Notes: generated by a model from the sequence alone, not told the origin. Numbered from the stretch's first letter, positions 23,492 to 32,562 are shown. The stretch: DNA of 64,000 bases from Haloechinothrix_A salitolerans (GCF_039544105.1 NZ_BAABLA010000028.1), one strand, 5' to 3'. Numbers and translations: made by a program.

Positions 23492-25596
23492 GCTCCGCCT
23501 GACTGACTGAGTCGTGCATGAGCGGCACCCTCGTCGTAGGCGCCTTCGATATCTCCAGCGAGTTGATCGAAGGTGGCATGATCCCGCAGCCAGATGCTCA
23601 AGGTTCCCCGCTGCTCTGCGGTCATCTCGTTGAACGGGATGGGCTCGTTGCCTCGCATGAGCGATTCCGGAACATCTTGTCCGTGCAATTGATAGTTCCA
23701 GATGTAGTTCTTGGCGACTTCTTTGAGGTCTCGTCGTGAGTCATCGAACACACCACTCTGGTCTGCTATGGCGTTCTCGCTGTAGTCAACCTTCGCGCTT
23801 TCGACCAGGTGGTCCACGAGTGGTCTGGTGACGTCGTCCGCTCCGGGGACAGCACCGAGCGCGTGGTCAACGGCGAGACCGCCGATCTGAGCGATAGCGT
23901 TGACTCGATTGTTGTAGTCTTCCTGCTTTTCCTCCCACTCCTGGCCGAGGGCTTCGGCTCGTCCCGCGTCGAGTTGCGCCATGAGACCGCCCATTTTCTT
24001 TGCCTCGTTGACGAGTACGTCCGCGTTACCCGCTTCCGCGGCGGCGTGCATGTTCGCGACCGTGTAGGCGCGTTCGGCGTTCGCTAGTCGCGCGTACGCT
24101 TCCGGGCTGTGTGCGAGGTCGCCGATCACACGGTTGAGAGCCGCGTCGGTCGCGGGGTCGAAGTTGACGTTGTCCGCGCCACCGAAGGCGTCGTGTACCT
24201 GGCCCATGTGGCCTTGCAGCAACTGGCCCATGCTTTCTCGCGCTTGGTCGTTGACGAGGCCGACAGCATCGGCGGAGCGATCGCCGGCGTGTTGAACAGC
24301 GTGCTCGAAAATCTCGGAACGCGGAGAGCCTGGGTCGGCTCCACGGGTTGCTGCGTCGATCGCGTCGATGACGTGAGCCTGCCCTAGCTCTTCGTGACCA
24401 TGGGCGCCGTTGCGATCAAGCATGTAATCGATCCGCTCGGTCTTCTGGGAGAAGAAGTCTGTCGCCGCAGCGGGGTTCTTCTCCAGCGCGACCATGAGAC
24501 CGTCGAGCGGGTTGGGGTCAACCTTGGCGTCCGTGGCGACCTTGAACACGTCGGGGTCGTTCTGCTCCATGGCGTACATGTCGTCGCTGACGACGTCGAG
24601 GAACTCCTCGGAAAAGGTGCCGTTGCGCAACACACCGCCGATCACCTGGTATCCGGTCACCGGATCGGTGACGGCGCTTCCGCCGAACGTTTCTTTGCCT
24701 GCCGCCCTGAAGTCCTGCATCCAGCGGGAGTCGGCGGACATGTCGACGTGGAAGGCGGAGTCGGGATCGGTTGCCATCGCCAGCGCTCTGCCCAGCTCGG
24801 TGTGAATCGCGTCGAGTTCGTCAGCATGGCTACGCCCAGCTCCGGAACGAGCAAAACCCTCGTCCATCCCGCGCAACCCGGCGAGCCGTTCCAAGGCCTC
24901 CACGGTGCCCTTGCCGCCGAGTTGGTTGAACAACGCTGCCGCGAATTCAGGGTTGTCCGCGTTGTCTCGCAGCAGCGTCGGCAGCTCGTCGGACATGTCA
25001 TTGAGGGAGCCTTCTTGCAGGAGCCGTGCCGCATGGTTGGCGTCCTTGATGGCGTCCCGGTACTGGGTGCCGACGTCGTGCGCGTCCAACGTTTCGTCCG
25101 CGAGCGCGTCACGTATTTCGACCGAGCAGTCGACGTCGCGCTGTGTCGCTTGCTCAAGGACGCGCCGGATGTCGGCGGCGATTTCCTCCGCGAGCTTGGG
25201 CCGGTCGGGGTTGTTCTCCTGGACTTGCGCCGACACCGTGACCTGCCCGGTGTCACTGACCTCCGCGCCCGTCGCGCGGGCCTCGGCGACGATGCCCGTG
25301 AGGCGTCGTTGAAACCCCTCTAGATCGGAGGCGTACTGCGTCAGGATCTTGGGTACTGCCTCGATCTGGTCCGCCGCGCGGTTCAACGCCAGTTGCAGGT
25401 CCATCATCGGCACCTGTGCGGCATCGGCGGCGGCGCCACCCCAGATCCCGGAGGACGACGTGTCCTTCAGCGGCTGTGCGACCTGGTTCCAGTAGTCGAC
25501 GGCGCGGTCGCGCACGTCCTCACCGAAGGCTCGGAGCGCATCCGCGGCGGCGTTGTATCCGGCAGGTCTCGCTTCCATCAGATCGGCGAAGTCCAT
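23488..25596 (-). CDS. Large WXG-like helical protein of unknown function (702 aa)
   Basis: The start is ATG 25596, coupled by a 1-nt overlap to the small WXG-like gene. Residues 1-110 resemble an enlarged WXG100/LXG-type helical hairpin: MDFADLMEARPAGYNAAADA, then SGIWGGAAADAAQ with a W-x-G turn, then a long helix. The remaining 590 residues are almost all helical, with repeated acidic/amphipathic segments such as NADNPEFAAALFNQLGGKGT and SEEFLDVVSDDMYAMEQNDP. No toxin active site, signal peptide or membrane helix is recognisable. Proteins of this type occur next to type VII secretion-like small partners in actinomycetes; secretion and effector function are inference. Confidence 0.7.
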   Translation of the reverse strand: MDFADLMEARPAGYNAAADALRAFGEDVRDRAVDYWNQVAQPLKDTSSSGIWGGAAADAAQVPMMDLQLALNRAADQIEAVPKILTQYASDLEGFQRRLTGIVAEARATGAEVSDTGQVTVSAQVQENNPDRPKLAEEIAADIRRVLEQATQRDVDCSVEIRDALADETLDAHDVGTQYRDAIKDANHAARLLQEGSLNDMSDELPTLLRDNADNPEFAAALFNQLGGKGTVEALERLAGLRGMDEGFARSGAGRSHADELDAIHTELGRALAMATDPDSAFHVDMSADSRWMQDFRAAGKETFGGSAVTDPVTGYQVIGGVLRNGTFSEEFLDVVSDDMYAMEQNDPDVFKVATDAKVDPNPLDGLMVALEKNPAAATDFFSQKTERIDYMLDRNGAHGHEELGQAHVIDAIDAATRGADPGSPRSEIFEHAVQHAGDRSADAVGLVNDQARESMGQLLQGHMGQVHDAFGGADNVNFDPATDAALNRVIGDLAHSPEAYARLANAERAYTVANMHAAAEAGNADVLVNEAKKMGGLMAQLDAGRAEALGQEWEEKQEDYNNRVNAIAQIGGLAVDHALGAVPGADDVTRPLVDHLVESAKVDYSENAIADQSGVFDDSRRDLKEVAKNYIWNYQLHGQDVPESLMRGNEPIPFNEMTAEQRGTLSIWLRDHATFDQLAGDIEGAYDEGAAHARLSQSGGA

Positions 25597-25904
25597 CAGA
25601 GGTCCTTGCCGTAGCGAGCGAAGAGATCGGTGTTGGTGTTCTCGATCTCGTCCCAGGTCGCGATCGCGTTGTTCAGGTCCGTGGCGAAGCCGGTGAGCTG
25701 CTTGCCCAACAGGTCGTAGTTCTCGACCCACTTGTCGAAGCGGACGCGCAGCATTTCCGCCGTCGGGCTGCCCTCATTGCCCGGCATCGCCTCGGCGACG
25801 CCGTTGGCCGCGCGTGTCACCGCATCGGGATGCCCCTCGGCAATGGCATCCACTTTCCGCGCCACCGACCGCAAGCTCTCCAGGTCGACATGGCTGTCGC
25901 TCAT
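25596..25904 (-). CDS. Small WXG100/EspC-like helical partner protein
   Basis: The 102-residue protein is predicted to be two long helices with a break near residues 40-48 (AMPGNEGSPTAEML), the size and layout of WXG100/DUF2580 (EspC-like) proteins. The second helix contains FDKWVENYDLLGKQLTGFAT. A strict W-x-G turn is absent and the C-terminus (ENTNTDLFARYGKDL) lacks a clean YxxxD/E signal, so the family call is tentative. It is the first gene of a three-gene coupled set with the 702-residue protein and the DUF3558 lipoprotein. No EccC-type ATPase or other secretion component is in the window. Confidence 0.68.
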   Translation of the reverse strand: MSDSHVDLESLRSVARKVDAIAEGHPDAVTRAANGVAEAMPGNEGSPTAEMLRVRFDKWVENYDLLGKQLTGFATDLNNAIATWDEIENTNTDLFARYGKDL

Positions 25905-25939
25905 CGCTACCCCACGTGCCGTGTCCGTCCAGTAGCGAA

Positions 25940-25958
25940 CGGTAGCAGCCCGCTACCG
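25940..25958. promoter_or_regulatory. Perfect 7-bp inverted repeat upstream of the WXG-like module
   Basis: CGGTAGC-AGCCC-GCTACCG lies 36 nt upstream of the 25904 start and 24 nt beyond the stop of the EamA gene. On the minus strand its distal arm runs into TACCGT, a possible -10 element. It may be an operator or a short terminator of the EamA gene. Confidence 0.4.
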
Positions 25959-25981
25959 CGCACGTGGGCGGTTTCGCTCAC

Positions 25982-27022
25982 TCACATGGGTCGGTGCGTG
26001 CTGGCCGCTGGTGCGTCCGGCGACGGCTCAGGCAGCGGCTCGGCCGGGGTCCCCGACTGCGCCCGCCCCGACTGGAGCTGCACGATCGTCGCGCCGGTCA
26101 GTAGCACCGCCGCGCCTACCAACTGCACCACCGCCAGTGCCTCGCCGAGCAACGCCCACGCCATCGCCGTCGCCACCAGCGGCTCGCACAGCCCGAGCAC
26201 GCTCGCCACCGACGCGGGCAGGTAGCGCAACGCCGTGATGCCCGCGAGGTAGGCGAGCACCGTCGAGATCAACGCGACCGCGATCAGCAGGACGTACACC
26301 GGTGGCTGCCACGGACCGAACGTCGCGGACGCCGTCAGCGCCTCGCTCGGGAACGTCCACGGCGGTGCGACCGCGCACATCGCCACCGCACCGAACACCA
26401 TGCCCCACGTGACCATTCCCAGTGGATGCCGCGTGCTGACGCCGTGCTCGCCCAGCAGGAAGTACACCGCCGAACACACCGCCGCCGCCAGCCCGGCCAG
26501 CAGGCCGAGGGTGTCGAGGCTCAGCCCATCGGTCACCCTGGCGACCATCGCCAAGCCCGTCATCGCCAGCGCGATCCCGGCCCACATCGGCCGAGGCAAC
26601 CGGACACCGCGCACGAACCGCACCCAGAACGCGATCAACACCGGCGACGTGAACTCCAGCAGGATCGCGACGCCAACCGGCACCCGCGACGCGGAGATGA
26701 AGTAGAACAACTGCACCCCGGCGACGGCGAACAGACCGTATGCCACTAGCACCCGCCACTCGCCGGGCCGCACCCGTAACAGCGATGGCCGGAGCAGCGC
26801 CACCCCGACGAGCAGCACCAACACCGAGATCACGATGCGCGCCGACGCCACCTGCTCCGGCGACAGTCCCGCTTGCATCGCCGGTTTGCCGATCGTGCCG
26901 GAGCTGCCAAAGAACAGCGATGCGGCCAAGATCAGCGCGAGCCCGCGCCAGCGGTGCGCTCGCGCGTCCCGCACCCGCGCAGGAGAGGCTTCGGTTTCGG
27001 GCGCAGTGGTCACAGTGGACAT
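25982..27022 (-). CDS. EamA/RhaT-type metabolite exporter (DMT superfamily)
   Basis: The 346-residue protein has ten membrane helices in two EamA repeats: LALILAASLFFGSSGTIGKP opens the first and LDTLGLLAGLAAAVCSAVYF the second. DMT transporters of this kind export amino acids or other small metabolites. A Pro/Ala-rich tail of about 30 residues ends the protein. ATG 27022 is the natural start (STVTTAPETEAS precedes the first helix); the upstream open frame is antisense to the Lrp gene. It is divergent from an Lrp/AsnC regulator that probably controls it. Confidence 0.9.
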   Translation of the reverse strand: MSTVTTAPETEASPARVRDARAHRWRGLALILAASLFFGSSGTIGKPAMQAGLSPEQVASARIVISVLVLLVGVALLRPSLLRVRPGEWRVLVAYGLFAVAGVQLFYFISASRVPVGVAILLEFTSPVLIAFWVRFVRGVRLPRPMWAGIALAMTGLAMVARVTDGLSLDTLGLLAGLAAAVCSAVYFLLGEHGVSTRHPLGMVTWGMVFGAVAMCAVAPPWTFPSEALTASATFGPWQPPVYVLLIAVALISTVLAYLAGITALRYLPASVASVLGLCEPLVATAMAWALLGEALAVVQLVGAAVLLTGATIVQLQSGRAQSGTPAEPLPEPSPDAPAASTHRPM

Positions 27023-27123
27023 CCTCGGGGTTCGTGGGGACGCCCTCGCCGGGCTCGGTGGACTGACGCGAGCCGGGCTGGGGCGGGGACCGCTCTCGAC
27101 GGTAGCCGGATCACCGCGCGCCG

Positions 27124-27161
27124 CGATTGAATATTTTCCCACCGGTGCGCAAAATTTTTGC
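27124..27161. promoter_or_regulatory. AT-rich Lrp-type operator/promoter region
   Basis: Within a very GC-rich context this stretch holds GATTGAATATTTTC and the palindrome GCAAAA-T-TTTTGC (27149-27161), immediately before the Lrp start codon. Lrp/AsnC proteins bind AT-rich palindromes in divergent promoters, so autoregulation and control of the EamA gene are likely. Confidence 0.6.
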
Positions 27162-27638
27162 ATGCCACGATCTGAGATCCCGCTGGACGACATCGACCAC
27201 GACCTGCTCGCCGTGTTGCAGCGCGACGCCGACCAGACGTTGGGTGCACTGGGAGAGCAGGTCGGGTTGTCGCCCAGCGCGGTGCAGCGCAGGATCACCC
27301 GGCTCAAGAAACACGGCGTCATCGCCCGGACCGTGGTCGAACTCGCGCCCGAAGCGACGTCAGACTTGATCTTGGCAGTCTGCGTCGTCACTCTCGACCG
27401 CGAGTCGAACGAACGCCACGAGCGCTTCCAGCAACGACTGCTGAACGCGCCGGAGGTGCAGCAGATCTACATGGTCTCCGGCGACTGGGACTACGTCGTG
27501 GTGTTCGCCACACACGGCATGGCGCACCACAACGAGGTCACTGGACGCTTGCTGAGCGACGCGCCGAACGTCCGCCGCTACACGACGTTGTTCGTGCTCA
27601 AGCCGGTCCGAACCGGCAACGCGCTACCCACCCGGTGA
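27162..27638 (+). CDS. Lrp/AsnC family transcriptional regulator
   Basis: The 158-residue protein has an N-terminal winged helix-turn-helix (DIDHDLLAVLQRDADQTLGA, then LSPSAVQRRITRLKKHGVI) and a C-terminal RAM/ligand domain (residues 70-150) with the typical SGDWDYVVVF strand. It senses amino acids or related ligands in this family. The divergent EamA exporter is the obvious target. ATG 27162 is chosen because the helix-turn-helix homology starts directly after it. It ends inside one arm of a large inverted repeat shared with the convergent ABC operon. Confidence 0.93.
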   Translation: MPRSEIPLDDIDHDLLAVLQRDADQTLGALGEQVGLSPSAVQRRITRLKKHGVIARTVVELAPEATSDLILAVCVVTLDRESNERHERFQQRLLNAPEVQQIYMVSGDWDYVVVFATHGMAHHNEVTGRLLSDAPNVRRYTTLFVLKPVRTGNALPTR

Positions 27639-27725
27639 GTTGATCGGACCTACTCGCGTTGTTGCTCGACAAGCCCGGCGAATCGGACGAAATCGCACAA
27701 CAGCGCGAGCACACGTGATCAACTC
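27637..27725. terminator. Long two-part inverted repeat, bidirectional terminator
   Basis: Outer arms GAGTTGATC (27637-27645) and GATCAACTC (27717-27725) are perfect. Inner arms 27653-27664 and 27698-27709 match at 11 of 12 positions. The outer arms overlap the stop codons of the two convergent genes (Lrp at 27638, ABC ATPase at 27724). The symmetry suits termination from both directions. Confidence 0.75.
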
Positions 27726-29145
27726 ACACGTGAGACGGCGCCGCCTCGCCGAGTCGCACGTGGCGGTCGGCGACCGCCGTGGCCAGCTCGTGGTCGTGGG
27801 TCACCAGTAGCAGGGCGCAGCCCGTGCGCGAGAGCTCCGACATCAGGCAGTCCATCGTGCGCTCTTGTGTCAGCGGGTCCAGCCGGGACGTCGCCTCGTC
27901 AGCGAACACGAGCGCCGGTTCCAGCAGCATCGCGCGCACGATCGCGAGCCGTTGCAACTCGCCGCCGGACACCTGGCCCGGTAGGCGACCGAGGAGGTCG
28001 TCCGGGAGGCCGAGCGTGCCCATCAGCGACTCGACACGTCCTTCCGGCACCTGATGCCCGCGGACGACGTCCCGCATGGCATCCGCCAGCCGGACCCGCG
28101 CGGGAAACGAGAGCGCCGGGTCCTGATAGAGCTTCTGCAGCTTGCCGTTCGACACGGCGGCGTGGTGGCGCACGGTGCCTCGGTCCGGCTGGGTGAGCCG
28201 CAGCAGGATGTTGCCCAACGTCGTCTTGCCAACACCGCTGGGGCCGGCCAGCGCCCACCGCTCACCGGGCCGGATGTCGAGCGAGACGTCCCGGAACAGC
28301 TCGGTGTCGCCGTAGGACTTCGCCAGACCCTCGGCCAAGACCAGCGGCTCCGCCGACGGATCGCTGGCCGGGGCCGCCATCCACTCGTAGCGCCAACGGG
28401 AAGGCTCCGCGGCCAGCAGTCGCCGGGTGTAGTCGTGCTCGGGTGCGGTGAGCACCTGGTCGGCTGGCCCTTGTTCGACGACTGTGGCGTCCCGCATCAC
28501 CAAGACGTCGCCGCCAAGCCGACGCGCGAGCCGCAGGTCGTGGGTGATCGTGATGAGCAGACCGCCTCCCGCGACATGCTCGCTGAGCAGGTCAGCGAGC
28601 CGGTCGAGCGCGTCGGAGTCCAGCCCCTTTGTCGGCTCGTCGACGATGAGCACCCTCGCGCCGCCGATCGTGGCGGCCGCGTATGTGACGCGCTGGGCCA
28701 TACCGCCGGACAGCGTGTGCGGCCACGCGCCCGTGGCGTGGCCGAGACCGAGATGGTCAAGCGCGTCGTCGGCACGCCGGAGCGCGGACGCGTGGTCCTT
28801 GCGGAACCCCGGTGAGCCCTCCGCGACCTGCCCACGCACCCGCATCGTGGGGTCGAGCGCGAGCGCGGGCTCCTGCGGCAGCAACGCGAGCTCCGTGCCC
28901 CACAGCTGCTTGCGGTTGGCCCGGTCGGCGAGGTCGTAGTGCGCGCCTTCCAGCGTCATCGTGCCGTTGACCCGCAGGCCAGCGGCGATCGTGCCCATGA
29001 GCGCGTGGGCTAGCAACGACTTGCCCGACCCGCTCTCGCCGACGATTGTGAGTGCGCGCCCAGCCTCAAGGCTCAGGTCGGCGACGTCGACCAGCGCGTC
29101 GTCGCCATGGCGGACGGTTAGCTCATGCAGCTTGAGTTGGCTCAT
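27724..29145 (-). CDS. ABC transporter ATPase with two fused nucleotide-binding domains
   Basis: The 473-residue protein joins two complete ABC domains, equivalent to DppD and DppF in one chain. Domain 1 has Walker A GESGSGKS, signature LSGGMAQR and Walker B VLIVDEPTKGLD. Domain 2 (from about residue 255) has GPSGVGKT, VSGGELQR and VFADEATSRLD. It powers import through the two permeases encoded upstream. The second Walker B has Ala-Thr-Ser after the Glu, typical of this family. ATG 29145 overlaps the permease stop by 4 nt. Confidence 0.94.
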   Translation of the reverse strand: MSQLKLHELTVRHGDDALVDVADLSLEAGRALTIVGESGSGKSLLAHALMGTIAAGLRVNGTMTLEGAHYDLADRANRKQLWGTELALLPQEPALALDPTMRVRGQVAEGSPGFRKDHASALRRADDALDHLGLGHATGAWPHTLSGGMAQRVTYAAATIGGARVLIVDEPTKGLDSDALDRLADLLSEHVAGGGLLITITHDLRLARRLGGDVLVMRDATVVEQGPADQVLTAPEHDYTRRLLAAEPSRWRYEWMAAPASDPSAEPLVLAEGLAKSYGDTELFRDVSLDIRPGERWALAGPSGVGKTTLGNILLRLTQPDRGTVRHHAAVSNGKLQKLYQDPALSFPARVRLADAMRDVVRGHQVPEGRVESLMGTLGLPDDLLGRLPGQVSGGELQRLAIVRAMLLEPALVFADEATSRLDPLTQERTMDCLMSELSRTGCALLLVTHDHELATAVADRHVRLGEAAPSHV

Positions 29146-30008
29146 GTCGTGACCTCCGTGCGACGCAGACCCAGGAAGCAGGCCGTAAGCAGGAACAGCA
29201 CCAGGACCGGCGCGACGGACATCCAGGGCGCGGAGTCGTAGAACGGGAACCCTTCGGTCACCATCAAGCCCAGCTCCGCACGGGGCGGTTTCAGCCCCAC
29301 CTTGATGAAGCCGAGCGTGGACACGGCGAGGATGCACGTCACCATGCCGAGCGACGCCAGCGTGGTGACCAGCGGACGCAGCTCCGGCCACAGGTGCCTG
29401 CGCAGCACGTGCACCGGCCCCAGCCGCAGCAGCGAGGCGGCTTCCACAGCGGGCGAACCGAGCACGAGGCCGCTACGCGCCCGGACCACGCGGAAGTACT
29501 CCACCCACTGGACCAGCGCGAGTCCGATGTAGAGCGTCCACAGCGAACCGTCGGCGGCGAGCGCCGCGAACAGCAGCACGACGAGGAGCGCGGGCAACGC
29601 GACCAGAACCTCGGAGAGCCCGCGCAGCGCCGCGTCGACCCACCCGCCGAACCACGCCGACGCGATCCCCGCCGCCGTGCCGAGCACCAACGCCGTGCCG
29701 ACGCACAACGCGGCCAGCACCAGCGACAGCCTCGTGGCGTGCGCCAGCCGGGCGATGACGCTCCGGCCGTAGTCGTCGCGGCCGAGCGGTTCCGCCCAGG
29801 TCGGTGGTTCGAGGAAACGCGACAGGTCCTGCGTGGCGGGGTCGGGCAGCATGAGCGGGCCGATGATCCCGAACGCGGCGATCACCACGAGCACCGAGGC
29901 CGCCAACACGCGGGAGGCCGACCAGCGGCCAGACGTCTCGGCGATGGCGTCCGGCCGTACCAGTGCGGTGTTCACGTCCGATGGTTCGGACCTGCGAGCA
30001 GTCCTCAC
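29142..30008 (-). CDS. ABC transporter permease (DppC/NikC-like)
   Basis: The 288-residue inner-membrane protein has about six helices and the BPD_transp_1 coupling loop EAASLLRLGPVHVLRRHLWP near residue 190. The N-terminal ASVLVVIAAFGIIGPLMLP and LGRDDYGRSVIARLAHATR segments are the DppC/OppC hallmark. Substrate class is peptide, nickel or metallophore; the sequence alone does not settle it. ATG 30008 overlaps the previous stop by 4 nt. Confidence 0.92.
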   Translation of the reverse strand: MRTARRSEPSDVNTALVRPDAIAETSGRWSASRVLAASVLVVIAAFGIIGPLMLPDPATQDLSRFLEPPTWAEPLGRDDYGRSVIARLAHATRLSLVLAALCVGTALVLGTAAGIASAWFGGWVDAALRGLSEVLVALPALLVVLLFAALAADGSLWTLYIGLALVQWVEYFRVVRARSGLVLGSPAVEAASLLRLGPVHVLRRHLWPELRPLVTTLASLGMVTCILAVSTLGFIKVGLKPPRAELGLMVTEGFPFYDSAPWMSVAPVLVLFLLTACFLGLRRTEVTT

Positions 30009-30976
30009 GCCAGCACCCCCTTACGGCGCGGCCGGGGATCGAGGCCAAGCACGGCGAAGTCCACGACGGTGTTGATGGCTACCACCAGCCGCGCGAGCGC
30101 CAGAGCGGCGGCCTGCAGCACCGGCACATCGCGCCAGAACACCGCGTGCACGAGGGCGTGGCCAAGTCCCTGCCAGGCGAATAGGCTCTCCACGACCACG
30201 ACACCCTCAATCAGAATCACCGCCTGCGCGCCCAGGTATGGCACCAGCACGACGCCGGTGTTGCGCAGCACGTGCCGCACGAGCACGACCCGCTCGCCAA
30301 GCCCTTTCGTGCGCGCGAACTGGACCTGTTCCGAGTTGGTGACGTCGATGACCGTGTCCCTGGTGACCCGGGCGATGAGCCCGGAGATCCCCACCGCGAG
30401 CGTCAGCGCGGGCAGCACCAGACTCGACGAATTGCCGTGACCCACGGCGGGCAGCAGGCCAAAGTGGACGGACAGCAGCAGGATCAGCAGCAGCCCGAGC
30501 AGAAACGGCGGCAGGGCGCGCACCAACGCCACCCACGCCGTGGTGAGGCGGTCGAGCACACCGCCCGGGCGCCGGGCGGCGACCACGCCAATGGTGCCGC
30601 CCAGCACGATCGCGATGCCCAGCGCCGCTGCCGTGAGCTGCAACGTGCCAAGCAGGTAGTAGCCAACCTCGGCCAGCACGGGCCGGGACGACACCAGCGA
30701 ACGCCCGAAGTCGAGCTGCACCAGGTCGAGCAACCAGTCGCCCAGCTGCTGCCAGGCCGACCGGTCGAGGCCCAGCTCGGCTCGCACGGCGGCGGCGGAC
30801 TCCGCGTTGACCAGATCGTCGCCGTAGCGGCCCGCGGCGATCCGGTAGGCCGCGTCGCCGGGCAGCTGCCGGACCACGAGGAAGCACAACACCGAGACGG
30901 CCAGTGCGACACCCAGCCCCTGCCCGGTCCGGCGCAGTAGTACGGACGCGATCAGTCGGCGTCGCGTGTCGCTCAC
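30005..30976 (-). CDS. ABC transporter permease (DppB/NikB-like)
   Basis: The 323-residue protein has about six helices. It has the DppB N-terminus (LLRRTGQGLGVALAVSVLCFLVVRQLPGD) and coupling loop (EQVQFARTKGLGERVVLVRH). It forms the channel with the DppC-like partner. The start is GTG 30976, which overlaps the TGA of the binding-protein gene (GTGA); the longer upstream frame lies inside that gene. No other oligopeptide permease is present in the window. Confidence 0.92.
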   Translation of the reverse strand: MSDTRRRLIASVLLRRTGQGLGVALAVSVLCFLVVRQLPGDAAYRIAAGRYGDDLVNAESAAAVRAELGLDRSAWQQLGDWLLDLVQLDFGRSLVSSRPVLAEVGYYLLGTLQLTAAALGIAIVLGGTIGVVAARRPGGVLDRLTTAWVALVRALPPFLLGLLLILLLSVHFGLLPAVGHGNSSSLVLPALTLAVGISGLIARVTRDTVIDVTNSEQVQFARTKGLGERVVLVRHVLRNTGVVLVPYLGAQAVILIEGVVVVESLFAWQGLGHALVHAVFWRDVPVLQAAALALARLVVAINTVVDFAVLGLDPRPRRKGVLA

Positions 30977-32526
30977 TGCTCGGCCCAGCTCACGTCGGCG
31001 ACGCGCCAGGTGCGCTCCAGTGGGTCCAGCTCGAAGTTCGCGACGCGGTCGCTCACGGCGGCGTTCATCCGGTACCACGCCACCGGAATCAGCGGCAGCT
31101 CCTGCTGGGCGGTCTCGACGATCCGCGTGCGGTACTCCTGCGCCTCGTCGTCGGACGGCGAGTGGAGCAGGCCGTCGACCGCTTTGGTCACCTCGCCGTC
31201 GCGCCAGTTCATCACGCCCCAGTCTTCGCCCTGCGGGGCGAAGGTCTCCGCCACGGTGACCAGTGGGTCGGCTACCAGCGCGAAGTGGCGGGCGAACAGC
31301 CCGAGCTCGAGGGAGCCGTCCTGGTGCCGGGCCGGGATCTCGCTGGAGTTCGTGACGTCCACCTCGATCTCGACGCCGATCTCGCGCAGTGAGGCCTGGA
31401 TCGCGGTCGCCAGGGCGGGCAGCTCAGGGCGGTCGGGGTACGTGGTCAGCGTGAGTCGCAGCGGCGTCCCATCTTTCCGCAGAGTGCCGCTCTCGTCTGG
31501 CTTCCAGCCCGCCTCCGCCAGCAGGTCGCGGGCCGCGTCCGGGTCGTGCTCAAGCGGCTCCAAGCCGTCCTCATGCCAGGTGCGCAGCGACGGCGGCAGG
31601 AGCTGAGTGGCGGCCAGCTCCTTCTCGCGCAGCACCGCGTCCGCCATGCCCGCCCGGTCGAGCGCGAGGCTCAACGCCTGCCGCACGCGCACGTCACCGA
31701 GGACCGGGTGGTCGGCGTTGACCTTGAGCAGCAGGGTTCGTGGCTGCAGGCTGGACTCCATCGCGACGCCGTTGGTCGCCGCCACTCGCTCCCTGCCAGC
31801 CGGTTCCAGGCCGAACACCACGTCGGCCTGGAAGCTGACCGCCATGAGCGCCCTGGACTCCGCCCTGCCGACGGCCTGGAAGCTGATCTTCTCGATCGCT
31901 GGCTGGTCACCACGCCACTCGTCGAAGCGGCTGACCTCGATCGACGCGGGCAGCTCAACGCGGTCGATCTCGTACGGCCCGCTGCCGATGACCTCGGTGA
32001 CATGACCATCGTCGTACGAGGCAGGGGCGAGCGCCGCCGTGCTGTAGTGCGTCAGTACCGCGGGCAACGTCGGGTACGGCGCCGACAGGTCGAACCGCAC
32101 CCCGGAGTCGACCGGGACGATCCGCCTGACCGGCGCGTCCGCCAACGGGCTTGCCGCCTCGTCGGCCGCCGCCTCAAGGGACGCCGCGACGGCGTCGGGC
32201 GTCACCGGCGTGCCGTCGTGGAACTCGGCGTCCTCCGGCAGCTCGAACGTCCAGCTCCGCATCCCCTTCGCGTCCGACCACGACGTCGCGAGCCCCGGTG
32301 TGAGCTCGCCGCGCATGTCGCTGCTGACGAGTGTCTCCACGACCTGGAGGCGGGTGAAGAAGCCGTCGCTGGCCGCCGGTTCGAGGCTGTGCACCTCGAA
32401 CGGCCCCGCGATCCGCAACGTGTTCGAATCCGACCGTTCGGTGCGCTCACCGCCACTGCACGCCGCGCTCGCCGCGAGCGCCGTCGCCAGTCCCATCGCC
32501 ACGCCCGTACGCGTGAACCTGCCCAT
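30973..32526 (-). CDS. Family 5 extracellular solute-binding lipoprotein
   Basis: The 517-residue binding protein has a lipoprotein signal ending ALAASAACSGG (lipidated Cys23) and the SBP_bac_5 fold: FEVHSLEPAASDGFFTRLQV early, GSGPYEIDRVELP in the middle and RVRQALSLALDRAGMADAVL later. It delivers substrate to the DppB/DppC-like permeases encoded downstream with 4-nt overlaps. Peptides, nickel or metal-metallophore complexes are the usual cargo of this family. The promoter carries a Zur-like palindrome, so a metal-related substrate is my preferred inference. Confidence 0.9.
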   Translation of the reverse strand: MGRFTRTGVAMGLATALAASAACSGGERTERSDSNTLRIAGPFEVHSLEPAASDGFFTRLQVVETLVSSDMRGELTPGLATSWSDAKGMRSWTFELPEDAEFHDGTPVTPDAVAASLEAAADEAASPLADAPVRRIVPVDSGVRFDLSAPYPTLPAVLTHYSTAALAPASYDDGHVTEVIGSGPYEIDRVELPASIEVSRFDEWRGDQPAIEKISFQAVGRAESRALMAVSFQADVVFGLEPAGRERVAATNGVAMESSLQPRTLLLKVNADHPVLGDVRVRQALSLALDRAGMADAVLREKELAATQLLPPSLRTWHEDGLEPLEHDPDAARDLLAEAGWKPDESGTLRKDGTPLRLTLTTYPDRPELPALATAIQASLREIGVEIEVDVTNSSEIPARHQDGSLELGLFARHFALVADPLVTVAETFAPQGEDWGVMNWRDGEVTKAVDGLLHSPSDDEAQEYRTRIVETAQQELPLIPVAWYRMNAAVSDRVANFELDPLERTWRVADVSWAEQ

Positions 32527-32562
32527 GCCGCCGCCTTCCAGCCAGAAGAGTGAACGGCCGCG

